The translations under genes and the position numbers were made by a program. A stretch of DNA of 64,000 nt from NCBI GenBank assembly GCA_018136815.1, contig CM030935.1, forward strand, positions 1,298,204 to 1,362,203, written 5' to 3'. The DNA is from Isochrysis galbana (lineage: Eukaryota > Haptophyta > Isochrysidales > Isochrysidaceae). A model generated the notes under the pieces. The model saw nothing but the letters and a program-made list of their open reading frames with translations. It made no database searches and had not been told where the DNA came from. This document shows, in pieces, positions 41,038-51,358 of the stretch. The stretch's first letter is position 1. Each line of letters starts with the position of its first letter.

Positions 41038-43807
41038 CTAGGCGAAGGCGAAGATGTCTAAAGACAGACGACGGAATGCTTGCCCCCGCGACTTGCGCAT
41101 GAAGAACGGCGCCCACACCTGCATGTAGCTGTAGACCTTTCCATTGGCATTGTCCATCACGACGTGAGGTAGCTGATGAATTAGCGCGAACAAATGGCCG
41201 TGGAGCCGGTCAGAGACGACACCCACACCTCGCTCAAGCGCGTACATGCTCCCGGAGAAGAAGTGCAACGCAGTAGCTTCCCACGACACGGGATCGCTCT
41301 GATTAAGCGGAGGATCTATGCGTTGAACATTCCAATCCCACTGGCAGAGGGCGGAGTAGGGAAGCAGAGGGCGGAGTAGGGAAGCAGAGGGCGGAGTAGG
41401 GAAGCAGAGGGCGGAGAAGCGGAGTGGCGTCGCTTTCACTTGGCGGGAGTGCTCTAACTTGCAGGCGCTCGGGGTAGGTGCATATGTTGACCACCTGGTA
41501 GATGGAAAGGTTCGACCGCGGGTCGGTGCCGGAGCCCACTTCATAAATCACGTTGGCGATGTCCTCACTCTCTGGTTGCATGCTTCGAACCCCTCTAGCC
41601 TCCCGAGTCTTGGCAATCCTGGCCCGCTGTCGCCAAGTCAGCCTATTTGAATCTTGCAAATGGCCGCCCCGAGCTCGTGGTGGACGGCCAATGGCCAAAG
41701 CCGTCGAGATATACGAGGAATTGGCCAGCGTCTCGGCGTCGTTACGTCCCAGCCAAGACACGTCCATCCCTGCCCATCCCACCCCCCGGCGAATGCAGTC
41801 ATTGCATGTTGCGTTATAATATCCCGAAGGTGTGCTCCGGATTCCACGGCTATCGCCGCTCACACTCACTTGCACATTGGTCTCTTCGCCAACATCCCTG
41901 CCCGCTGGCCGGACCGCGCCTTTTGCCCCACGGGCGCCTTCTGTCCCACTGACTGCGCCTGCCGCGTCCAATGTAAGATAAGGCCTTCGTGATCGCGTGA
42001 AAGGCGCCAGCCAGATGGCAGAGTCGGGAATCAAGCGAAACTGCTTGGCGCACATTGCCGCACTTGGTTGCGAGCACAAGTGGGTCCTTGCAAAGTGCAG
42101 GCTCGTATTGTCTCGAAGCAACACCGTGGGCCAGAAGGGTAAGGCGGAATCGCCAAAGTCTAGGGTGCTTTCTGCACCCGCCTTGGGAAGATTCCGGCGC
42201 GGGCCGACTCGTCGGGGCGCCATGTAGGTGCGGGTGCGGACCATCGCCGGCGCATTCGGCGAGGGGTCTCGAAAGAAAATAGATTGTGGCAACAGCACGA
42301 CCTTTTTGTAGCCGAGTGCGTGAAGCTGACGGACTGTCCGCGCTCGGAAGCGGTCATGCCCCACCCAGACATCACCCACGTTGCCCCCGCCTTGAAAGAG
42401 GACCGCCGACGTCTCAGAGACGGGCAATGCTGCTAGCAGGGATGCGAGACTACACGTCGGAACGGCGGAGGTCGCTGAGGAGCCGCACACGTACGCGACC
42501 TCGATTCCACGGTGCGAGAGGTACCGCGTCTAGAGCGACAACGGGCATGGCAGGAAGAGTGCTGGGTTATGGCACGCGTCACAAGGCGTTATGGCGGAGG
42601 AGAAACTCCGGGGCGGTCGCCCAGTGAGCACGTTGCGGCGATAGTGGGGCTCTGTGTGTCTACACGTTTGCGGCTTCAATCTTGGGCATGCGCGAACCTG
42701 CCCGGCAAAGATGGCGAGGTCACCTACATTTGTGTGGAGTGGAAAGTCCAGTATCGCCACACGATGCACGCCGTATAATAGCGGAGCCATCACGCGGTCA
42801 TACTCGTGCTGCATCTTCACTAGTAGGGCGAAAGGGCTAGGACAAGACCCTGATGCTATCCCCGCACTTGCAAGGGCACCCCATGCCTCCAACGCAGCCC
42901 AGGCGCTAGAGCGCCTCGTAGAATCGGCTGGAACTCCTCCGATGAAAAGCGGCGGTGTTGCAACGTAGACTCGCGATAGATCAAAGGCACCGCTGCCCGT
43001 ATGACCCTCCCAAGGGCTCAGTTGTACGAGGAGCGCGAGGTTGACAGCACTTGCTGTGTGCTGCAACTCTCGTCTTGGTAGAGCCGACCCAGTACCTTTG
43101 AGCGCTTCCGACGGGACTAGATTCAAGCGCTGATGCAAGAGCTCGTGCATGGCTTGGCGGCTGATGAGATAGCTGCCTGCTCCGCGCGGGTGGATCCACG
43201 CTCGAGAGGCGCACGAGCCACGGGAGCAGCTCGAGGGGCCGGAGCGTGCCATCACAAGTGGCCGAAGTGGCAACCAGGTGCTGATGAGGTTCCTGGCAAG
43301 TGGGGAGAGCTTGGCGGGATTCCTAAGTTTACCCGGTGACATGGAAAGCTGAACGATCTGCCAGAATGGCGGCAGTGAAGCGACTAGCCCATCAACCCCT
43401 CCCGCCGCGCGCCAGCCCTCTGCAAGTGGCCGTGGCGCCTGGCCTTCCTCTAGCACGAGTGCTGCAGAATGGCCTCCTGACCACGCGGCGAGCAGCGCGC
43501 GCACATGCGAGAGCGTGCGGCAGATCTCGGCTTCCGTAGGGCCCGCGCTGCCCCCAGAGGTCGCCCCAGAGCCCGCAGGGCTCGCTCGGTCGAGAGCAGA
43601 GGCCCTAGCAAGCGCAGCCCTCCACTCCTTTGGCTGCCGCCGCTCAGAGAGCAGCGCGCCATCGGTGCCGCACAGATCATCGAAGGTAGCGGAGGAGCGA
43701 ACGAGCTCGACCGAGCTGAACCGGCCGCGCACCTCCGATAGCCACGCGCCCTCGTCTCGCCTGACGATGGCGTAGACCGCCGTCTGTTGAGACGCCGGCG
43801 GCGCCAT
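41038..43807 (-). CDS. Glycosyltransferase-like / polysaccharide pyruvyl transferase fusion
   Basis: Three exons join in frame on the minus strand: 43807-42698, 42529-41459 and 41340-41038, giving 827 aa. The N-terminal third resembles glycosyltransferase family 25: AVYAIVRRDEGAWL, then EICRTLSHVRALLAAWSGGH and ALVLEEG, with a second block around GAGSYLISRQAMHELL. The C-terminal half is a polysaccharide pyruvyl transferase: DFPLHTNVGDLAIFAGQ, LFQGGGNVGDVW, KKVVLLPQSIFF, VVSDRLHGHLFALIHQLPHVVMDN. Such enzymes move pyruvate from phosphoenolpyruvate onto sugars. One chain may therefore extend and pyruvylate a glycan in the Golgi. Intron 2 (41341-41458) contains a 20-bp unit repeated about four times. 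Confidence 0.75.
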
Positions 43808-44148
43808 TGCGCGTGCTTCCCGCCTCTACGCACCCGTTTCACAGTCCGCGCTCCCCGCTCTCCCCAAGACATGTGAAATGTATGTGCTACTATTAGTACT
43901 CCATGGCACAATCTCTGCAGTGTGAGTGTGTGTATGCACGTGCAGATGGGAGTTGCTATCGCGATCGGATGTCTCTCCCGGCCTCCAACCTCCAACATCT
44001 GCGTAGCATTTGCAGTTTGCAATACCGCGGTAGGGGTCAGGGTCAGGGTGACTAACACTAACTAACGCAAGGAACGAGGAACGAGTTCAACTCGGAGTTC
44101 TTCTCGCACTCCGGCGACCGGCGAGTGCCTTGCAACCCTTTGCAAGAT
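43808..44148. other. Upstream region of the pyruvyl transferase gene
   Basis: No gene recognised. It contains ctaccattagtactcc-like AT-rich sequence near 43880 and short gggtcagggt repeats near 44036. Confidence 0.35.
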
Positions 44149-44492
44149 ACAAAGATAGAAGGCGGCGGTAATTAGTAATTAAGCAGAGGCGATGCGGCGA
44201 TGCGGATCTGCATGGACATAGACATAGGCGCACGGCGCGTAGCACACGGCGAACTTTATGTCTAGTGGCAAAGATAGAAGGCGGCGGTAATTAGTAATTA
44301 AGCAGAGGCGATGCGGCGATGCGGATCTGCATGGACATAGGCGCACGGCGCGTAGCACACGGCGAACTTTATGTCTAGTGGCAAAGATAGAAGGTGGCGG
44401 TAATTAGTAATTAAGCAGAGGCGATGCGGCGATGCGGATCTGCATGGACATAGGCGCACGGCGCGTAGCACACGGCGAACTTTATGTCTAGG
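44149..44492. repeat. Three tandem copies of a 114-120 bp unit
   Basis: The unit begins caaagatagaaggcggcggt, passes through taattagtaattaagcagagg and ends cgaactttatgtctag. Copies start near 44149, 44268 and 44383 and are almost identical, the first having an extra gacata. The AT-rich attagtaattaa core stands out from the GC-rich surroundings. No coding potential. Confidence 0.85.
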
Positions 44493-44699
44493 GTCGCTTG
44501 TCCTCGCACCTCGCACCGGCACACTTTAGCATTGGCATATTGGCATTGGCATTGGGGTTGGCCGGGGCTGGGCTCGCCTGCTAGTGGCTGGACAGTTTAC
44601 TTTACTGTAGATACTTCAGGTGCGACGGAGCTTGGAGGCTCGGGACCACAGCCAAAAATAGGGCAGAGGACGCGTGGCGCGCGCGAGAGAGTCTCCTAC

Positions 44700-45062
44700 G
44701 TTTAGCAGAAGCCGAGGGAAGGGAGGAGAGGGATCAAGAGAGAAGAGAGAAGAGAGGGAGAGGAGAGAGAAGGAAGAGCGGAGAGGAGAGAGAAGGAAGA
44801 GCGAAGAGAGGGAGAGGAGAGAGAAGGAAGAGCGCGCGGGCTAGCGAAAGAAAATTGACTTGGAACCAACACAGACTTAAAGCCATGATTTGGATGAAGA
44901 AAGTTCTCGCAGGAGAGAGGCGAGAACAGCCTTGTACGGCCGGCTTCTTCCTTCCCTCTCCTCCTCGAGTTTTGTGTCGGGGTCTCTAGAGTAGTGAAAG
45001 ACTTCCTCTGGTCCAGAGATGAGAGTAGAGTAAAGTTGACCACAAAAACCGTGAGAGAGTGA

Positions 45063-45093
<31 letters not shown>

Positions 45094-45239
45094 CGACGAC
45101 GACGACGACGACGACACTCTTGCGAGCGACTAGCCGAGGAGAGAGAGAGAAGAGAGGGAAGAAGAGAGAGAGGGAAGTTAGAGAGGAGGATGTAGAGAGA
45201 AGCGAGAGAGCTGTAGTAGCCAGAAGAGAGAGAGAGAGG
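44700..45239. promoter_or_regulatory. GA-rich leader of the ankyrin-LRR gene
   Basis: Purine-rich runs (gagagaaggaagagcg repeats at 44730-44835, (ga)n at 45065-45093, a (gac)n run at 45093-45114, more GA to 45238) lead straight into the start codon at 45240. A promoter and long 5' UTR are likely, but no specific element is identified. Confidence 0.45.
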
Positions 45240-47750
45240 ATGGCTCCCAAGAAAGGCGGCAGCAAGCCTCCGCCTCGCGACCAGTACTTCAAGGCGATTC
45301 GCGAGCAGAAGCTGGACACCCTCCGTTGGTGCCTTCGGCATGGTGGCGTCTCCTCACGCACCGAGGACGCCGATGGTCACACGGGGCTCCAGCTGGCGGC
45401 CGCGGCAGGGTTGACTGAGGCGATGGAGGTTCTTCTCGACAACATCCTCAAGGTGGGTGGGCACGCCTGAGGGAGGGGACCAGGGGCAGGGGGAAGGGGG
45501 GGGGAGGGGGGGGGGGGGGGGGGTTGGCGCTCGAGTCATCGAGTCTTAGTCTCGCCTACGTGGTTGCGAGAGCGAATCGGGGCGATGGAAGTGCTGCTCA
45601 ACGTGATCCTCTGGACGGAGCCGCCCAAGAGAAGGGAGGGGATCAGGGATCAGCGATCAGGGAGGGGTGCAGATTGAGGTATTCTCTGCTAGATGACGAT
45701 GGAATGCAGGGTGAGAGGGGGAGGAAGTTTGAGGTATCCTCCGCCGTGAGAACGTGAGCGCGCTGACTGAAGTGTGTAAGGCGCTCCTCCATTATCGTCA
45801 CAACACCTTGCATGTCGGCAAGGCGGCGGACGCCGGAGCATGCAGCAGGCAGCTGGCACCAGCCACATCTCCTGGCTTGCCATGGATTTCTTACAGGTGG
45901 GGTCGAAGGAGGAGGTGAGCGAAGTGGATGAGGAGGGGCGCACGCCTCTCATGATGGCTGCTTACAATGGCAAGTTTGAGGCTGTCAAGATGCTGGTCCG
46001 AAAGGGCAGGGCGCCGCTCAATATCAAGTGTGAGGCAGGCAAGACGGCGGCCGACTATGCGCTCGCAAGGAAGCATGATAAGGTGGCGGCCTTTCTGAAG
46101 AACCCGAACGCCTACGAGTCTAGTGAGGAGGAGGAGGAGGACGAGGAGGATGAGGAGGCGAAGCAAAAGGCAAGGGTCTTCAAAGCCTCTCAGAAGCTCG
46201 CCAACGCGGGCAATGAGCAGGTGTGCGTTTCGATGCGGCGATGGCCAAGGGCGGTCGCGTGCATGAAGGAGGGGACGACTGCTGAGCCCCACCGCTGCCC
46301 GCCGCAGGAGATGGTACATAAGCGTAAGGTAGAGGCAGCGGAGGCATTGCAGGCGGCGCTTGCCGAGGCGCCCGACCCAGTATGGGACGAAGTAAGCGCT
46401 GTGCTGAAGGAGACGAGACGCGAGCTCTCGCTGCGTGGTAAGGAGCCGCTGAGCGGACACATTGTCGATCCAGCGGTCTGGAACTGCATTTGTCTACACG
46501 AGCTGCGTCTCGAGATGGGATCAGCACTCACGGAGCTGCCGGCTCGCATCGCGAACCTCAGTGCGCTGACAACGCTCATTCTCTCGAGCAATGCGCTCGA
46601 GTCGCTGCCCGATGTCTTTGCGTCCCTCACAAAGCTCAAGAATCTTGAGGCAGCGAACAATCGGATGCAAGAGCTGCCACCCTCGATTGGTGCGCTGACG
46701 GCGCTCAAGGTGCGTTGCAGACGTCACAGATGCACTCGCCCGTCCATGGTTATCGTTGCAATGTCATCACTTTTGTCGATGATCCCTACTTTCCGCTCCT
46801 CACCATCGCCCGAGGCAGGTGGTTGACTTCTCGCACAACCAGCTGCGCTCAGCAGAGCCCCTAGCCAGCCTAAAGGAGCTCGTGTCGGTCCAGCTGGGCA
46901 ACAATGCGCTCACCGAGCTGCCCGATTGGCAGTGGGAAGCGCTTGAGCACCTAGCCACGCTCGCCGCTCCTGCAAATCAGATCAGCGTTGCGCCGGCTGG
47001 GCTCGGAAGCCTCCAGATGCTCGTCTCGCTCGACCTGTGCGACAACAAGATTGAGCAGATCCCGATTGAAATGGGTGGCCTTTCGCCCAAGAAATTGCAG
47101 GCGGTCCGGCTGAAGGGCAACCCTCTTGCCGATCCCAGGCGAGTGTTCGCCGGCCGGTGGCCAAGATGCTTTATTTTGTTCCCAATCTTGGCTCGCGCGA
47201 CGCGCGGAGCGTGATGCCGTACAGGCATCGGCTCTAGCTGGGATTCCTGATCATGGGGCAAGCCGAGCAGGCCCAAACCATGAGCAGTCCACTGCACGTG
47301 AGCCCATCCCAAGTATATTCACACGCTGGCGCATACGTGGCGGTTCCGCAGGATACGCCGGTTTGTGGAGAATGACGCGCCGTCGATGGTCAAGGATTTG
47401 CTCAATCATGTGGCCAAGAATGGGTACCGTGGGGATGAAGGCGGAGCAGGTGCAAGCGTGCGGCCAGCACGGCTCGGCTCCTGCACGGCCCGCTCTCCAG
47501 ATCTGAACCTAATGGGTGCTCACGGTCATGCGCACCTCCTGTCGCCCCAGGCAAGAAAGGCAAGAAGGGCAAGGGCAAGGGCAAGTCCGAGAAGCCCCCA
47601 CCGTCCGACTCAGAGGATGGCGACGACCCCGAGGGCTCGATCGCAGACATGTTAGCGGCTATCAACGCCTCTGGATCCGACAGCGAGGAGGAGGCGCCTG
47701 CGCCCGTGCTTGCGCCGACGGGCAAGGGCAAGAAGAAAGGCAAGAAGTAA
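45240..47750 (+). CDS. Ankyrin repeat and leucine-rich repeat protein
   Basis: Six exons join in frame: 45240-45452, 45897-46220, 46308-46709, 46819-47138, 47352-47449 and 47551-47750, giving 518 aa. Ankyrin repeats are visible at DGHTGLQLAAAAGLTEAMEVLL and EGRTPLMMAAYNGKFEAVKMLV, with a third partial one (KTAADYALARKHDKVAAFL). An acidic stretch (EEEEEDEEDEE) and a helical linker lead to an LRR domain (LTELPARIANLSALTTLILS, NALESLP, NRMQELPPSIGAL, NALTELP, NKIEQIPIEMGGL) capped by GNPLADPRIRRF. The C-terminus is Lys/Gly-rich. Intron 4 begins GCGAGT and fits a GC-AG intron; intron 2 is 87 nt and in frame. It is probably a protein-binding scaffold; no enzyme domain is seen. Confidence 0.85.
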
Positions 47751-48184
47751 GCTTGCAGAATGAACGCAACACCGACGGCAATGAGAAGCGCTAGACGAGG
47801 AGTTGAGACGGGGCATGCTTGCGAGATCACGAGAACTGGAGGTGCCGGGCTAAGCCGTGAGGCGCGGTATGGATAGCCAGGCGGTTTGCATCAACCAAGA
47901 TGTGACAGCGCAGGCGCGAATGCTGGGTGCCGAGACTGCAGGCGCCCATGGCCCGCCTCCCACGTTGACCAAGGGCTTCCTTCAACTTTGCATATCTACC
48001 AAGGTGCAATGCATGGGTAAGTAAGTGCATTGCTACTGGCCTGTCCGAATTGTCATTCTCTGTATGCCTATACCCACACTACGCTGCGAATGCAGGAAAA
48101 TCGTCTTTGCTAACCTTCAATGGCGCTCGCATGTACATGCGCACTTATAAATAGTTAAACTTTAGTATATTCAAAAAAACTTTG
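47751..48184. other. 3' flank, no gene seen
   Basis: No recognisable feature before the assembly gap. The last 60 bases turn AT-rich. Confidence 0.35.
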
Positions 48185-48284
48185 NNNNNNNNNNNNNNNN
48201 NNNNNNNNNNNNNNNNNNNNNNNNNNNNNNNNNNNNNNNNNNNNNNNNNNNNNNNNNNNNNNNNNNNNNNNNNNNNNNNNNNNN
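48185..48284. other. Assembly gap of 100 N
   Basis: Exactly 100 undetermined bases, a placeholder for a gap of unknown size. It cuts the left side of the body-C-like relic. Confidence 0.95.
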
Positions 48285-48780
48285 TGGGGAAATGTCGCAT
48301 CAAAACAGACATTGGAACACAGAGCAGCTTTGGACCCCCACCATGGGAGACAGCGGCAACAGGGAGGACGACACCGGGGAGACACTCCCCAGAGACGCCG
48401 AGAGACAGGCGGATCACCGCGCCTCGGGCGCTAGAACGACGAGCAAGACACCGGCCCCAGAGGCCCAACACGACCAGCACAAACACGAATTTGGGCCAAC
48501 ACAACAGACATCCCGCACAAAACCCGCGAGAGGGAGAGACGGCGCTGTGGATGCACTGAGCCAATTGGACCTTAGAGAAGCAAGACTAGGCAGAGGACTA
48601 ACCTTGCCTCCCCCCACGGCCACACAGGTGGCCCTCCTCGACGAAGACCTCGAGCTGCAGGGACATCTTCACCTGCGTCTTCACCTGCGTCGGCGAGCGG
48701 CATCGGCCAGCGGCTCAGTGGAGTGTCGTATTTCATACGATGACAGGCTTTTACTTCTAACCTGTGGGTTATTTTAAGCC
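48285..48780 (+). repeat. Diverged body-C relic of the hairpin-head family
   Basis: The first 120 bases (ggggaaatgtcgcatcaaaa...) match the reverse of 2140-2260. In translation, SHQNRHWNTEQLWTPTMGD aligns with SQQNSVTSIEQIWTPRKED at the earlier site. The frame stays open to 48777, but no start or domain is visible because the left part lies in the gap. The cttcacctgcgtcttcacctg block near 48665 resembles 54770-54805. Confidence 0.55.
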
Positions 48781-49202
48781 TCAAGGTCTCGTCGATTGGT
48801 ATACCGCCTCTTCTCTTACTTTCTCTCGATGTCATCAAATGTTCCATGACTGTCTTCCGTCTTCTCTCGTCCATCGGTCGTAGCTCCCCAGCGAGGTCTG
48901 CCCTCGTTGTGCCGACCCTCTGTCGCATGTCTGCGCGTTGCTGAATTGCCCTGGTGCCGATGTCTGGCCGTCCGTCCAGGTGTGGTTAGTTTTCGCTCCG
49001 TTTGGCTTAGTTTGTGTGGTTCTGTGCCCTCAGACTTTTTGTGTCCATGTGTTGTAGTCTCCCGTGTCTACCTCGGACCTAAGAAGCTCTCATTCTCATT
49101 CTCTCTCTTCCACTAGCTCGCTAGCTAGCCTCGTCCCTACTCGCCAACGCCACGCGTTGCAATCCTCCGACCGTAAGTCTACCTCCTCGCTCGTAGCGCT
49201 CG

Positions 49203-49352
49203 ATGGCAGACACTCTCAGACCCGACTCCTACTATGATCTGTCAGACATCTTCCCGCCAGCAACAATCAACGAACCTTCCACGACCGCGTCAACTGCCGG
49301 CTCGATCGAACGGCCCTCTGCCTATGAGCCTGTAGTCATCGCGTGTTCGACA
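49203..49352 (+). pseudogene. Possible retroelement ORF start (relic)
   Basis: The frame MADTLRPDSYYDLSDIFPP leads to AYEPVVIACST. The last 11 codons correspond to the repeated stretch also found at 354-386. Shared sequence and a plausible start suggest the beginning of a repeated gag-like ORF, of which only about 50 codons are recognisable. Confidence 0.3.
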
Positions 49353-49682
49353 CTCCTGCATTGCCCTCGCTACGTCTGCACACTCGCGCTCGCGTGCACG
49401 ATGGTCCACGTCGACGTGCATGCCCATCCTGCGACGCAGCCCGGTGCGAGCGTGGGACGAGCGATCTGAGGCGCATGAAGATAGGGCTGCTCAGCGCGTG
49501 GGGGGACGGGGGAGGGCGCTTGGGAGCAGGCGGAGAGGGGGGGGGAGGGGGGAGAGGGGCGGAGAGGGGCGGAGAGGCGGGCCACTCGCCCATGAGGCAC
49601 GCCTCCAAGGGGGGGCCTGCTCAATACCAAGGGGGGGCTATTCAATACCAGGAGGGCCTTGCCTCTCCCCCTCTCCCCCACT

Positions 49683-50145
49683 TAGGCCTAGGTAGAAATA
49701 TGTAGGTTTTCTTGCCCAAATATGTAGTAAAAATATGTCGAAATATGTAGGAAATCCGCCCCAAGTAGAAAATATGTAGTGAAAGAATGTCCCTCTCCCT
49801 TGCCGCTCCCACTCCCGCTCTCGCTCTCGCTCTCGCTCTCCCTCTCCCTCTCCCTCTCCTTCGCCGCTCGCTCTCTCTCGCTCTCGCTCTCGCTCTCGCT
49901 CTCGCTCTCCCTCTCTCTCGCTCCCCCTCTCGCCCCGCGCGCTCTCGCGAACTCCCACTTGCGACCCCCCCCCCCCCCCCGACGTAACGTCCATAATTAG
50001 TATGTAAACCCCCTCCGTACGCCATGTACGCGCCCAAATATGCAGTAAATATGTGAACCATGCACAAATATGTGATCGATATGTATTCCGGAAAATTTGA
50101 CCCAAATATGTAGTTCAATATGTCACATATTTCTACCTCGGCCTA
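49683..50145. mobile_element. hAT-like non-autonomous element, 463 bp, 8-bp target duplication
   Basis: CCCCCACT stands at 49675-49682 and 50146-50153. The ends are inverted repeats: TAGGCCTAGGTAGAAATATG at the left and, read from the right, TAGGCCGAGGTAGAAATATG. Subterminal copies of caaatatgtag are scattered inside both ends, as transposase-binding motifs often are in hAT elements. The middle is a ctcgct-rich tract without a gene. Confidence 0.8.
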
Positions 50146-50153
50146 CCCCCACT

Positions 50154-50270
50154 CCACTTTTACCCAAATATGCAAAAAATATGCGGACATGTGTCGAAAT
50201 ATGCAGATCTGACAAATCTACCCAAATATGCAATCAAATATGCTGCATATTTCTACCTGAGCCTATCGCT
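50154..50270. repeat. Partial second copy of the aaatatg element end
   Basis: cccaaatatgcaaaaaatatgcgg and tacccaaatatgcaatcaaa lead to ctgcatatttctacctgagccta, the right-hand end sequence of the 49683-50145 element. Only this end is present, so a truncated or rearranged second copy lies directly beside the first. Confidence 0.55.
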
Positions 50271-50329
50271 TGTTCGCTCGCGCGGGCCCACAGCGAGCGG
50301 GGCCTCCTCGGCGCCATCGCCATCGCGAG

Positions 50330-50470
50330 CCTAGATGGGAAATACGGTGCTACGGCCTGCAAATACATTTCAAATGCATCCGAGGCCTACAACCCAGGAC
50401 GCGCTTCAAATACAACCAAATACATATATATTTGGCCTGGTAAATACGTATTTCCCATCTAGCATCTAGG
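50330..50470. mobile_element. hAT-like mini-element, 141 bp, 8-bp target duplication
   Basis: ATCGCGAG is found at 50322-50329 and 50471-50478. The left end reads CCTAGATGGGAAATACG; the right end in reverse reads CCTAGATG, then a repeated ctagatgggaaatacg, so the right terminus carries a seven-base duplication. The interior is caaataca-rich. No coding capacity. Confidence 0.75.
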
Positions 50471-50478
50471 ATCGCGAG

Positions 50479-50924
50479 GCGCGGCATTCGGCATTCGGCG
50501 CCCCGCCTCATCCACACATCCAGAGGGTTGAATTTTCTTTTCGGGGCGCCAAACCTTATGTAAAACTTGGCGGCCGTTTTCTCCGTCGCGCGCGGGGGAG
50601 CGGTTGGCGAAGGGGCTCGTCTAGTGAATAGAATGTGGCTGGGGCACGCCGGCCCCCACAACCAAATAAATCCTGTTCAAGATTGAAGTAACGGGGAGGG
50701 GGGGGGGGGAAGGGAGGCAGCGCAACGGGCAAACAGAACGCGGCGGGGGTGCGCGTCCCTATTGGAAGAATCCTCCGGGTGCCAACTGGGGAGACGAGTG
50801 TAACTGAGAGAGAAGGAAGGCCCTATGCTTCAACGTCTCTGTCGTGGGAAAACGTGGCGGAGAGGGAAAGGGAGAGAGGGCGAGGGGGAGAGGGAGAGCG
50901 AGGGAGGGAGGGGGGGGGGGGGGG

Positions 50925-50992
<68 letters not shown>

Positions 50993-51358
50993 CCCGCTTT
51001 GTTTCCTCCTCCCCCCCCCCCCCCCCCCCTCCTGCCGCTTTTCTCCCACCGCGGGCGAACCCCTGTTACTCCATGTACGATGATCTCTCTTCTCCTCTGT
51101 GCCTCTCATTGGTGTTGTGCAGACGACGACGGGGGGCTTTCGCTACTCGACTGGACTCTAGGTACTCTCTTCTCTGTCTCTTCTCTCGGTTCTCACCCCC
51201 CCTCCCTTCCCCTCTCTAGAGTTCTACTTCTTCCTCCTCTCCTCCTTTTGTTTCCAGAGTAGACTCTTTTTTCCAGTTTCTCTTCCATCTGTCTCGCGCG
51301 CGACCCACTTCCCTCTCTCTCTTCGCCCTCCACCCCCTCCACCCCTCTCTCCGGAGAG
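50479..51358. promoter_or_regulatory. Upstream region of the trypsin-like gene with GA and C/T tracts
   Basis: G runs at 50698-50709 and 50911-50925, a (GA)n tract at 50925-50990, a C run at 51010-51028 and a CT-rich stretch at 51170-51355 precede the start codon. No TATA box is evident. Arg/Glu or Ser/Leu open frames here are products of the simple sequence. Confidence 0.45.

Noticed and set aside
41341..41458. Tandem repeat as protein-coding sequence continuous with the pyruvyl transferase exon
   Set aside because: Read through, the exon runs into a stop after the repeats and misses the conserved SDRLHGH region; splicing it out restores the family sequence in phase.
44149..44492. Tandem repeats as a CRISPR array
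   Set aside because: Whole 114-120 bp units repeat without distinct spacers, in a eukaryotic genome with no cas-like genes.
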